From contig JAGXHZ010000066.1 of the NCBI GenBank assembly GCA_024635855.1, positions 1-7,794 of the forward strand: a stretch of DNA of 7,794 nt, in the 5' to 3' direction. Position numbers and translations under genes: made by a program. This stretch comes from Sulfuricurvum sp. (GTDB taxonomy: Bacteria; Campylobacterota; Campylobacteria; Campylobacterales; Sulfurimonadaceae). Below, in pieces: positions 1 to 5,882 of the stretch (position 1 is its first letter; every line of letters starts with the position of its first letter). Below the pieces are notes generated by a model. That model did not search any database. It was not told the origin of the DNA and saw only the letters and a list, made by a program, of their open reading frames with translations.

Positions 1-1
1 A

Positions 2-109
2 ACGATTGGCGGAGATGTATTTGCGCTAAATGATGTAAAAATGAATCTAGCTGATATGCAAGAAGTGTATTACACTACTTTTGGAAAAGTTATTGAAGGG
101 GATCTGTAG
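2..109 (+). CDS. C-terminal fragment of an unrecognised protein
   Basis: The reading frame is open from the window edge and ends at TAG (107-109), giving 35 residues that begin TIGGDVFALNDVK and end FGKVIEGDL. The fragment is soluble-looking, with no membrane segment and no motif I can assign to a family. The body of the gene lies to the left of the window. A 30-bp palindromic repeat starts 4 nt after the stop and is followed by a T-rich run, so it may form the 3' end of the transcript. That this is a real gene end is likely from the codon pattern and the repeat position; the function is unknown. Confidence 0.6.
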   Translation, partial: TIGGDVFALNDVKMNLADMQEVYYTTFGKVIEGDL

Positions 110-113
110 TCTC

Positions 114-143
114 TGTCATTCCGTGCTACGACACGGAATCCAT
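114..143 (+). repeat. 30-bp palindromic repeat, copy 1
   Basis: The element has an 8-bp perfect stem, ATTCCGTG (118-125) and CACGGAAT (132-139), around a 6-nt loop CTACGA, with flanks TGTC and CCAT. It matches the reverse complement of 2395-2424 at 29 of 30 positions; the single difference is in the loop (T here, C there). It begins 4 nt after the upstream stop codon and is followed by CCCCATTTTTAC, so it could act as a terminator or an mRNA 3'-end stabiliser. The ATTCC...GGAAT layout resembles widespread short palindromic repeats such as Neisseria dRS3, but identity with a named family is not established. Confidence 0.85.
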
Positions 144-230
144 CCCCATTTTTACTTTTTAATTCAGCCTCTATTTTTTTCATTACTCCAAACATACAAA
201 ACAAAATTTTAAAATTTCAATACCAATTTG

Positions 231-1239
231 TTAAATATTTTTTATTCGATCTTTCATTAATTCGATGTGTTTAGCACAAAATTTTTCAGTAATTAACTCA
301 GCATGCCCCTTAGATAAAACAAATTCATAGTTCTTTGCCGCTTTAGAATCAGGATTAATTATAAAAATCTTTCTTCCTTTAACGCCAGAAAAACTCTCTA
401 TGTATGGTAAATTGGACAAAAATAGACTTCGTATAAAAAAATCATCGGGAGCTAAGCTCAATCCAATTATATAAACATCATGTGTAAATCCAAAAGCAAA
501 TTCCGGTTTGTACCATAAAACTGCATTCGAACGGACATCAAAAGCTTTTCCATATCCAGGTAATACGAGGAATGGCTCAATTTCTGATAAGGATGAAAAA
601 TTATGCCATGTATCATAATCCAATAGTGAAGGTGAATGGAAAATCTCAACATCCATCATCCCTTCAGTAAAATTCATTGATTCCCAATCTGTAATTTTTT
701 GATATTTTGGTTCATTTAATCGCCAATTTACAGATCCATGCTTTATCGTCTTTCCAGTTGTAAGTGTAAGCTTTGCCAATTTTATTTAATGCAACCTCTA
801 ATAAACAGTCCCAATTAAAAGAAATAACAATATCACCTTCGTGAAGTTGACTTACAAAATCTAAATATATTTGGGGAATACTATGAGTTGCAGGTGTGCG
901 TTCTACGATGCTTTTAGCTAAATAAAACCGTAAAGCAAGTTTTTCACGTGAACCTTCATTCTTCCATCTTTCACCACCACCATATTCTCTTAATTCGATA
1001 TATTCGAGAAATGTACATAATTCTGAAAAATCAATACTTGAATAATCTAACTCATCGTCACCATTATATTGGATACATTCTCTCGCATATCCATCGACAC
1101 GTGCAAATAAATCAGGAGATTCTTGAGAAAATTTATCCATTGCATGTTTTAGAAGTTCAGCCGTCAATGGAATACCTGCATTTGCAGAGAAACCAGCACC
1201 TAATATAAATAGACGATTTTTTTTGATAAACGATTCTAT
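231..1239 (-). pseudogene. SIR2-like (SIR2_2-type) NAD-binding protein, frameshifted
   Basis: Two adjacent reading frames together make one SIR2-like domain of about 336 residues. The first part (1239 down to about 742) carries the nucleotide-binding motif GAGFS (residues 14-18) and the loop SFNWD (N142, D144). The second part (to TAA at 231-233) carries HGSVNW with the predicted catalytic His (H168 after repair) and the closing Rossmann strand VYIIGLSL. The frames differ by +1 near 741. Restoring 2 nt there, for example as TTG, gives KLHGSVNW, the usual family form, so a 2-nt deletion is the simplest explanation. At the natural N-terminus an ATA codon (1237-1239) follows AAGGG at good spacing, where ATG is expected; TAA lies 12 nt further upstream. 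SIR2-like proteins of this kind usually cleave or bind NAD, and many serve phage defence. Neither fragment holds the full active site, so the gene is probably inactive. A sequencing error could explain the frameshift but not easily the start as well. Confidence 0.8.
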
Positions 1240-1290
1240 GACTTTTCCCTTTTAATATTGGCGATTTTAAGGCACATTTTTGATAGTGTG

Positions 1291-1296
1291 AGTATA
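1291..1296 (-). promoter_or_regulatory. possible -10 box for the SIR2-like gene
   Basis: The palindrome AGTATACT (1291-1298) reads TATACT on the - strand, about 51 nt upstream of the ATA codon of the SIR2-like gene. No convincing -35 is visible, which is common in Campylobacterota. The assignment rests on position and a six-base match only. Confidence 0.25.
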
Positions 1297-1309
1297 CTCT
1301 TTGTTGTGG

Positions 1310-1340
1310 AGTTTTTTGTATGATAGGTTAGTTTTTTGTA
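1310..1340. repeat. pair of 11-bp direct repeats, 20-bp period
   Basis: AGTTTTTTGTA occurs at 1310-1320 and again at 1330-1340, two helical turns apart, and the second copy runs into the palindrome TTGTACAA (1336-1343). The location upstream of the divergent SIR2-like gene would suit an operator, but T-rich chance repetition cannot be excluded. Confidence 0.4.
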
Positions 1341-1399
1341 CAATAACTTCACCTAAAATATTAAAAAAGTCGGTTTTTACGAGTTTTCTTTAAACTTCT

Positions 1400-1435
1400 A
1401 AAAACCCTAAATCAATAGGTGGGTTTAGGGTTTTT
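1400..1435. terminator. strong bidirectional terminator-like hairpin
   Basis: A perfect 12-bp inverted repeat, AAAAACCCTAAA (1400-1411) and TTTAGGGTTTTT (1424-1435), encloses a 12-nt loop. It has A-run and T-run arms, so it could terminate transcription in either direction. It lies between the 5' ends of two divergent genes, with no intact gene ending into it. It could insulate the exported-protein gene, be the leftover end of a lost gene, or end a short untranslated transcript. Confidence 0.7.
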
Positions 1436-1490
1436 CAAGAGGCTCTATTTTTACGTTAATATCGAGTAATAACACAAAAGGAAACAATTA

Positions 1491-1949
1491 ATGAAACTAA
1501 TTTCACTCATAGCAATGCTTATGATGTTTACAGTATCGGCACAAGGATGGACTAAATTCTTTAATTGGAGTGGTGATCAGCAGCAGGTTAGATGTGATTC
1601 AGATAGAGTGTCCTTGGCTTACTTTTTTGATCCGATGATTGATGGAGTATACTATCATGGTCAAGAAAGGTATACTACTGCAGATAATATTCCAGTTAGG
1701 CAATCTGTAGCCATTATTGAAAAATATGATAAGAAAAAGAGATTACAGAGTGTCAATGTAAATACATTAAGAGTATATGAAGACAGAATGGACGATGAAG
1801 ATGGAAAAGGATATATGACAAATTTCACATTGGTTCTTACAAATTTCAATAATAATGATAGCTTTAAAACTTCATGTAGAGTTTGGTATAAGCCAGAAGG
1901 AACATGGAGTAAAGAAAGCATGAAACGAATGGAACAGATAGACCAATGA
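1491..1949 (+). CDS. small exported protein of unknown function
   Basis: The 152-residue product starts with a typical Sec signal peptide: M-K, a hydrophobic core through residue 15, and a VSA-QG cleavage site after A17. The mature part of about 135 residues is polar, looks beta-rich and has no other membrane segment. Its two cysteines, C35 and C129, sit near the two ends of the mature chain and could form a disulfide in the periplasm. There is no lipobox. The ATG is preceded by AAGGAA (1478-1483) at 8 nt spacing, and TAATAT (1457-1462) is a plausible -10, so expression from its own promoter just after the hairpin at 1400-1435 is likely. I do not recognise the family. Its neighbours are decayed genes, so it belongs to the accessory stretch, but the frame itself is intact. 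Confidence 0.75.
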   Translation: MKLISLIAMLMMFTVSAQGWTKFFNWSGDQQQVRCDSDRVSLAYFFDPMIDGVYYHGQERYTTADNIPVRQSVAIIEKYDKKKRLQSVNVNTLRVYEDRMDDEDGKGYMTNFTLVLTNFNNNDSFKTSCRVWYKPEGTWSKESMKRMEQIDQ

Positions 1950-1989
1950 TAATCTTTCAAAACATAGAGTGTATTGGTGGCAATGAAAA

Positions 1990-2323
1990 GGGACTGTTCA
2001 AAATTCTGTGTCAGCATCCAGTAGTTCCTAAAATTGTATCATAGATTTAAAGCTTTATCGAGTCGTCCCTCGAAATGAATACTGAGCTGAAAATCGTTTA
2101 AAAGATGATATTACTGATTATTTGTCTAAAAATGGATTTGATATTAATTCCAATATAGTCGTTTCATTCGTATCTCATGACCCTTTAGATTTCGATTTTG
2201 ATGCTATCGCTATTTCTGATAATGGAAACACTCTTCAATTTAAAGGACGTCTTGATGGAAGTTATATTCAATAAGTTGAATAAACTTCTCTCACTTTCCA
2301 AGCGGGAATGCACACAGAATTTT
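1990..2323. mobile_element. possible IS256-type remnant or miniature element
   Basis: The 12-bp sequence AAAATTCTGTGT (2000-2011) recurs as its exact reverse complement at 2312-2323. On the left it is preceded by GGGACTGTTC, which from memory resembles terminal repeats of IS256 (mutator-type) elements, with GGGACTG as the outer end. On the right the outer sequence AAATCAT no longer matches. No transposase reading frame and no 8-9 bp target duplication are visible, so this would be a decayed or non-autonomous element of about 334 bp. The orientation of both ends is consistent with a single element. The family assignment is tentative. Confidence 0.35.
2075..2274 (+). pseudogene. broken 66-codon gene remnant, unknown function
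   Basis: From 2086 to the TAA at 2272-2274 the frame is open and coding-like: acidic and well mixed, for example NRLKDDITDYLSKNG, then SFVSHDPLDFDFDA. Upstream, ATG (2075-2077) starts MNTELK in a different frame that stops after eight codons. Adding one A to the AAAA run at 2090-2093 joins the two into a 66-residue protein (MNTELKNRLKDD...). There is no clear ribosome binding site before the ATG. A TTG at 2122 could start an intact 50-residue version. It lies wholly between the inverted ends at 2000-2011 and 2312-2323. I do not recognise the product. Confidence 0.45.
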
Positions 2324-2394
2324 AAATCATAAATTATCTTGGCTAATGACTAAGTGCGTATATCTGTTACTATTCGGTAGGTGGTAACGAGAGA

Positions 2395-2424
2395 ATGGAT
2401 TCCGTGTCGTGGCACGGAATGACA
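2395..2424 (-). repeat. 30-bp palindromic repeat, copy 2
   Basis: This is the inverted copy of 114-143, with the same 8-bp stem (2399-2406 and 2413-2420) and loop TCGTGG. Read on the - strand it begins 4 nt after the TAA of the Fic gene, the same spacing and sense that copy 1 has to its gene. It is not followed by a T-run on the - strand, so if it acts at the RNA level it is more likely to block 3' exonucleases than to be a classic terminator. Confidence 0.85.
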
Positions 2425-2428
2425 AAAT

Positions 2429-3226
2429 TTACTGCCTACTATTTCTAAGTTCATCCAATAATATTTGACTATTTTTATACTGATCTTTAAAAAATACAAA
2501 CAGTTTGTCGTAATCACTATTTTTTTCGACGAGAGATAATGAAGTGCTGTCAAGCGCGGGAGCATTGAGATTATAGGTAGATAACAATTCGATGTATTCT
2601 TGTCTATCTTCGTTGCTAACGATAATGGGTAAAAATCCGTTTTTTAGTAAAGGTATATTGGCTATTAGGCGAGCTAATCGACCGTTGCCATCGAAAAAAG
2701 GGTGGATAGAGCTAAAAGCGATATGCATATCGGTATAAGATGTCACACATTCATCAAAGGTCGTGAGAGGTTTGGACGTGTCACCAAACTCTTTGAAAAA
2801 AAGTCCCATAAGGTGGTTCATATCGTTTGGCATGGGATAATAAGCGTGTTCTAGTTTTTCATTTTTTTTGATATACCGTCCATTTGGTTCGACCTTGTAT
2901 CCACCAATAGGGCACATAATATCAATAATAATGGCTGTCTGAACGGCTTTATGGAGAAGAAAAATATCGTCTGGATTAAGGGCGCTTTTCGTAATTAATT
3001 CATAAATAATATCGATTGCTTTAGCGTGTCCAACGATATCGGTATGTTCGACAATAGACTTCCCTTTGATGGTGAGTCCTTGTTCGATAATAAAAGCAGT
3101 ATCACCCAATGAAATGGTATTTCCCTCGATCGCATTTGATCGATAGGTCCATTCAATCTTTAGTCGATCTTTGAGTGTTTTGGCTTGCGCTTTACTTAAA
3201 GATTCGAGGGCATTCTTAGGTGTCAA
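2429..3226 (-). CDS. Fic-domain protein, class II (self-inhibited AMP-transferase)
   Basis: The 265-residue product carries the Fic core motif HPFFDGNGR (175-183) followed by LAR, with catalytic H175 and all phosphate-binding residues present. An N-terminal inhibitory helix has SNAIEGN (30-36), the class II (S/T)xxxE(G/N) motif whose Glu blocks productive ATP binding until released. The segment GGYKVEPNGRYIK (108-120) fits the substrate-binding flap. Fic enzymes transfer AMP, or less often another nucleotide moiety, from a nucleotide to a hydroxyl side chain of a target protein; the target here is unknown. The start is TTG (3224-3226), 3 nt after the murA stop and in the same frame. AAAGAG in the last murA codons can serve as the binding site, and no other suitable start precedes the inhibitory helix. 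Co-transcription and translational coupling with murA are likely. The C-terminal tail after about 225 has no recognised domain. Confidence 0.93.
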   Translation of the reverse strand: MTPKNALESLSKAQAKTLKDRLKIEWTYRSNAIEGNTISLGDTAFIIEQGLTIKGKSIVEHTDIVGHAKAIDIIYELITKSALNPDDIFLLHKAVQTAIIIDIMCPIGGYKVEPNGRYIKKNEKLEHAYYPMPNDMNHLMGLFFKEFGDTSKPLTTFDECVTSYTDMHIAFSSIHPFFDGNGRLARLIANIPLLKNGFLPIIVSNEDRQEYIELLSTYNLNAPALDSTSLSLVEKNSDYDKLFVFFKDQYKNSQILLDELRNSRQ

Positions 3227-3229
3227 AAT

Positions 3230-4492
3230 TTACTCTTTCAATCTCTCAATTTTAGCACCTAATAGGCGTAATTTTCCCTCTAAGTCTTCATACCCGCGAT
3301 CCAAATGATAAATGCGATGAACGTTGCTTGTCCCCTCTGCTGCCATGGCTGCAAGAACAAGAGCGCTTGATGCGCGTAAATCCGTTGCCATTACATCTGC
3401 TCCAAATAGCGGTGTTTCTCCTATAACGGTAGCGGTGTGACCGTTTAGCATAATGTCCGCTCCCAAACGCTGAAGCTCGCTGACGTGCATAAAACGATTT
3501 TCAAACAAACGCTCTTCGATGATACTTGTACCGCTCGCAAGGGTTGCAAGTGCTAAAAATTGTGCTTGCATATCGGTTGGGAATGCGGGGTACTCTTGGG
3601 TGATGATATGGACGTGTTTTAATTTTTCGGCTGGATGAATGGTCATGGTTGTATCAGTTATGTCGATCTTGCAACCCATTTGTTCCAGTTTTGCGGTTAC
3701 TGCATCGAGATGATCGTGACGTACATTTTTAAGGGTGATGGTTGAACCTGTTATGGCTCCTGCGCACAAATACGTTCCCGCTTCGATACGGTCAGGAATG
3801 ATCTCAAAATCGACCATATCAATGGTTTTACCACCCGTACCGATGATGGTGAGTTCCGATGTGCCAATGCCTGTGATGTCGATACCGCTGTCGCGTAAGA
3901 TTTCGCACAGTTGGACGACTTCAGGTTCTTTTGCACAGTTGACAAGAACGGATTTTCCGTGAGCCAGTGCGGCTGCCATTACGACATTTGCCGTTCCGGT
4001 TACGGTAATTTTATCGAAAATAATGTGCGCACCTTTGAGACCCTCAGGTGCAACTGCATGGACGTATCCTGCATGGATGGTGATTGTAGCACCCATTTGT
4101 TCCATCGCTTTGAGGTGCAAATCAATAGGACGCTGACCAATAGCGCATCCACCCGGAAGAGATACTTCACAGTGACCAAAACGTGCAAGCAATGGACCTA
4201 GGACGAGGATGGAAGCACGCATGGTTTTGACAATATCATAGTTTGCCATCGTATCGTTGACGCTTGAAGTGTCCATTGTAAGTATATGATTTTCAAGAGT
4301 GTAAGACGCACCAAGGTTACCTAAAAGTTTTAGGAGTGTTTTAATGTCTACGACTTCGGGCATATTGCTGACGGTGAGCTTATTGTGCGCTAAAAGGGTT
4401 AGAGTAATGAGAGGCAATGCTGCGTTTTTCGCACCTGAAATGGTGACGGTTCCGCTAAGTTTGGTCGGGCCTTGAATTTGTAAATAGTCCAT
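3230..4492 (-). CDS. murA: UDP-N-acetylglucosamine 1-carboxyvinyltransferase
   Basis: MurA catalyses the first committed step of peptidoglycan synthesis in the cytoplasm: it transfers enolpyruvate from phosphoenolpyruvate to UDP-N-acetylglucosamine. The 420-residue length matches E. coli MurA (419). Visible signatures are [10 protein letters not shown] with K22 and N23, and GGCAIGQRP with the active-site Cys (C116, the fosfomycin target) and Arg five residues later. FPTDMQAQ holds the catalytic Asp equivalent to D305, and [12 protein letters not shown] and HLDRGYE complete the active site. I chose ATG at 4490-4492 ([14 protein letters not shown], the family's usual beginning, with GGGA upstream) over the TTG at 4502-4504, which would add four residues. 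It is transcribed leftward from a promoter in the divergent gap and is followed directly by the Fic gene. Confidence 0.98.
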   Translation of the reverse strand: MDYLQIQGPTKLSGTVTISGAKNAALPLITLTLLAHNKLTVSNMPEVVDIKTLLKLLGNLGASYTLENHILTMDTSSVNDTMANYDIVKTMRASILVLGPLLARFGHCEVSLPGGCAIGQRPIDLHLKAMEQMGATITIHAGYVHAVAPEGLKGAHIIFDKITVTGTANVVMAAALAHGKSVLVNCAKEPEVVQLCEILRDSGIDITGIGTSELTIIGTGGKTIDMVDFEIIPDRIEAGTYLCAGAITGSTITLKNVRHDHLDAVTAKLEQMGCKIDITDTTMTIHPAEKLKHVHIITQEYPAFPTDMQAQFLALATLASGTSIIEERLFENRFMHVSELQRLGADIMLNGHTATVIGETPLFGADVMATDLRASSALVLAAMAAEGTSNVHRIYHLDRGYEDLEGKLRLLGAKIERLKE

Positions 4493-4520
4493 AAAAATTC
4501 CCAAAGTAAAAAAGTTTACT

Positions 4521-4526
4521 ATTATA
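4521..4526 (-). promoter_or_regulatory. murA -10 box
   Basis: The - strand reads TATAAT here, a consensus -10, with the murA ATG about 28 nt downstream. No good -35 is seen. It lies 21 bp from the opposing -10 at 4548-4553, so the two promoters overlap and RNA polymerase could compete between them. Confidence 0.55.
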
Positions 4527-4544
4527 AGCTAATGTTGTTGAAAG

Positions 4545-4553
4545 TGGTATAAT
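4545..4553 (+). promoter_or_regulatory. extended -10 promoter for the 4577-5718 gene pair
   Basis: TGGTATAAT is a perfect extended -10 (TGn-TATAAT). Transcription would begin near 4560, leaving a very short leader that holds GAAGGAG (4565-4571), 5 nt before the GTG start at 4577. Confidence 0.65.
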
Positions 4554-4576
4554 TTTAAGAAAATGAAGGAGATACC

Positions 4577-5020
4577 GTGAGCTCAGCCCTTGACCGCCTA
4601 AAAAATTTGACCGCGCAGATCTCCAGTTATGAATTGGAACGTAAAAATAACCTTAAAACACTGGAAGAATTGTATACCAAACTCGCTATTTTTACTAAAG
4701 TAACTAATTTTAATGATTTGTTTGAATACAAGGCTATTAATCTTTCCGGTATTTCATTGGGTGATGAAGATTTGGGTGCCATAAAAGAGGGAAAATATGC
4801 TCAGATTATTGGTATTCTTTATGATGGACAAGCTAAAGTAAAAAATAAAAATATTTCTCTTGCCTATTACGGTCGTGCTGAAAAAGTGGGTGATGAACGC
4901 AAAAAAGATATTATCACTTTTATTTTGGGATGGAGATTTGAGAAAAGTTTTCGCACGTTAGAGCATTATCATAATTTGATGGGGCAAATAAAAAATCTAC
5001 CTCGTGAGGAAGAATGCTAG
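4577..5020 (+). CDS. conserved-looking protein of unknown function
   Basis: The 147-residue soluble product starts at GTG after a strong GAAGGAG site. Residues 5-40 are a likely helical or coiled-coil segment (LDRLKNLTAQISSYELERK and onward). A mixed alpha/beta part follows, with ISLGDEDLGAIKEGKY and later ITFILGWRFEKSFRTLEHY near the C-terminus. There is no signal peptide, membrane segment or catalytic motif I can name. Its stop overlaps the start of the exonuclease gene by 7 nt, so the two are translationally coupled and the protein may act with the exonuclease or in the same nucleic-acid process. That link is inference from gene order alone. Confidence 0.85.
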   Translation: MSSALDRLKNLTAQISSYELERKNNLKTLEELYTKLAIFTKVTNFNDLFEYKAINLSGISLGDEDLGAIKEGKYAQIIGILYDGQAKVKNKNISLAYYGRAEKVGDERKKDIITFILGWRFEKSFRTLEHYHNLMGQIKNLPREEEC

Positions 5021-5718
5021 TTTTTTTGGATACTGAAACAACAGGATTGGAGATTAGTGACCGAATCTGTGCGATTGGTTTTATTGATGAGGATGAGGTT
5101 CATTATGAATTGATAAATCCGATAAAAAAAATCCCTCCCTCTGCATCGGCTATCCACCATATCACCAATGAAATGATTAAAGAAGCACCCATTTTTGCTG
5201 CATCAAAAAGTGTTGAAAAACTCATCGAGCTCAATACTCCTGAAACAATTTTGGTGTCTCATAATTCCCCTTTTGATTTGGCTATGTTGCAAAAAGAGGG
5301 GATAACGTGGCAGGGGAAGACGATTGACACGCTCAAATGTTCTAAAGCATTGATGGATGATTTGGATGGGTATGGTTTGCAATTTTTACGGTATGAGTTG
5401 AGATTGTATCGGAATGAAAAAGATTTTTTTAGTGAATACGGCGTGGATATTACTCCTCATCATCCCCTCAGCGATGCTTTGCATGCCAAAATGATTTATG
5501 AATATCTTCTTGATTTAGCGGATGATGAAGAATTAGTTGCACTGTCGCAAAGTCGTCTCCTTCTCACACGTCTCCCTTTTGGCAAATACGCTAAAAAACG
5601 GATTGAAGAGATTGCCCTCAAAGATGCCAATTATTTGAAATGGATGTTGGAAAGCTTGATGGATTTGGATGAAGATTTGCGGTACAGCATTGAATATTAT
5701 TTGCGCAATTCAGTGTAA
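5014..5718 (+). CDS. DEDDh 3'-5' exonuclease with ExoX-like C-terminal domain
   Basis: The 234-residue protein has all DEDDh exonuclease motifs: FLDTETTG with D6 and E8 (ExoI), SHNSPFDLAML with D88 (ExoII), and H149-x4-D154 in HHPLSDA (ExoIII). These residues bind two metal ions and remove nucleotides from 3' ends; the family includes DNA polymerase III epsilon, exonuclease X and RNase T. After a linker, LPFGKYAKKRIEEIALKDANYLKWML (roughly 187-212) matches the small domain found at the end of ExoX-type enzymes (DUF3820-like). This favours a DNA repair or degradation role over a polymerase proofreading subunit. The ATG overlaps the upstream gene by 7 nt. No clear terminator follows the stop. 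Whether DNA or RNA is the true substrate cannot be decided here. Confidence 0.9.
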   Translation: MLVFLDTETTGLEISDRICAIGFIDEDEVHYELINPIKKIPPSASAIHHITNEMIKEAPIFAASKSVEKLIELNTPETILVSHNSPFDLAMLQKEGITWQGKTIDTLKCSKALMDDLDGYGLQFLRYELRLYRNEKDFFSEYGVDITPHHPLSDALHAKMIYEYLLDLADDEELVALSQSRLLLTRLPFGKYAKKRIEEIALKDANYLKWMLESLMDLDEDLRYSIEYYLRNSV

Positions 5719-5876
5719 GCTGCGCGGATATTTTGTATCTTTTTATGGTTAATTTTAAAGAAAGAGTGACGGATCTTATAGGTATTTTGTGTCGTTTCGT
5801 CTTTTGAAGCAACGGCAAAGCTTTGAGAGAGTATTGTTATAACGAATAAAAACAGTACTATTTTTAGATAAAGCAG
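5697..5876 (-). CDS. possible 59-codon exported peptide, non-canonical start
   Basis: On the - strand a frame of about 59 codons ends at TAA (5697-5699). Its upper part is a convincing signal peptide: KIVLFLFVITILSQSFAVA, then S-K-D-E, with an AVA cleavage site near residue 23. The mature part of about 36 residues is basic and polar (TYKIRHSFFKINHKK, then AAYTELRK). No ATG, GTG or TTG is in frame; CTG at 5874-5876, 4 nt after AAGG, is the only likely start. The last 22 nt overlap the 3' end of the exonuclease gene on the other strand, and the 5' end faces the sensor gene. It may be a real small gene with a rare start, a remnant that lost its start, or a chance frame. Confidence 0.35.
   Translation of the reverse strand: MLYLKIVLFLFVITILSQSFAVASKDETTQNTYKIRHSFFKINHKKIQNIRAAYTELRK
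5835..5843 (+). promoter_or_regulatory. possible extended -10 for the sensor gene
   Basis: TGTTATAAC fits TGn followed by a TATAAC -10, about 40 nt before the TTG start at 5883. No -35 is evident. TACTAT at 5856-5861 is a weaker alternative. Confidence 0.35.
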
Positions 5877-5882
5877 AAAACC

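Noticed and set aside
948..1208. 86-codon + strand frame
   Set aside because: It is the antisense shadow of the SIR2-like gene; the His- and Ile-rich product looks random and has no binding site.
1661..2017. 118-codon - strand frame across the exported-protein gene
   Set aside because: It is antisense to an intact gene with a signal peptide, and its composition is Leu/Ser/Phe-rich as expected of a shadow.
2360..2394. short inverted GTTAC/GTAAC pair, considered as tRNA-like or an attachment site
   Set aside because: There is no cloverleaf, no T-arm sequence and no matching direct repeat; 2325-2394 otherwise shows nothing I can name.
2350..2565. 71-codon - strand frame overlapping the end of fic
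   Set aside because: It lies mostly inside the Fic gene in another frame and crosses the palindromic repeat; there is no start context.
3735..4201. several 60-96 codon frames within murA on both strands
   Set aside because: They are shadows of a fully conserved murA.
5816..5825. palindrome CAAAGCTTTG
   Set aside because: It has no loop and no T-run, so it is not a terminator, and it lies inside the candidate small-peptide frame.
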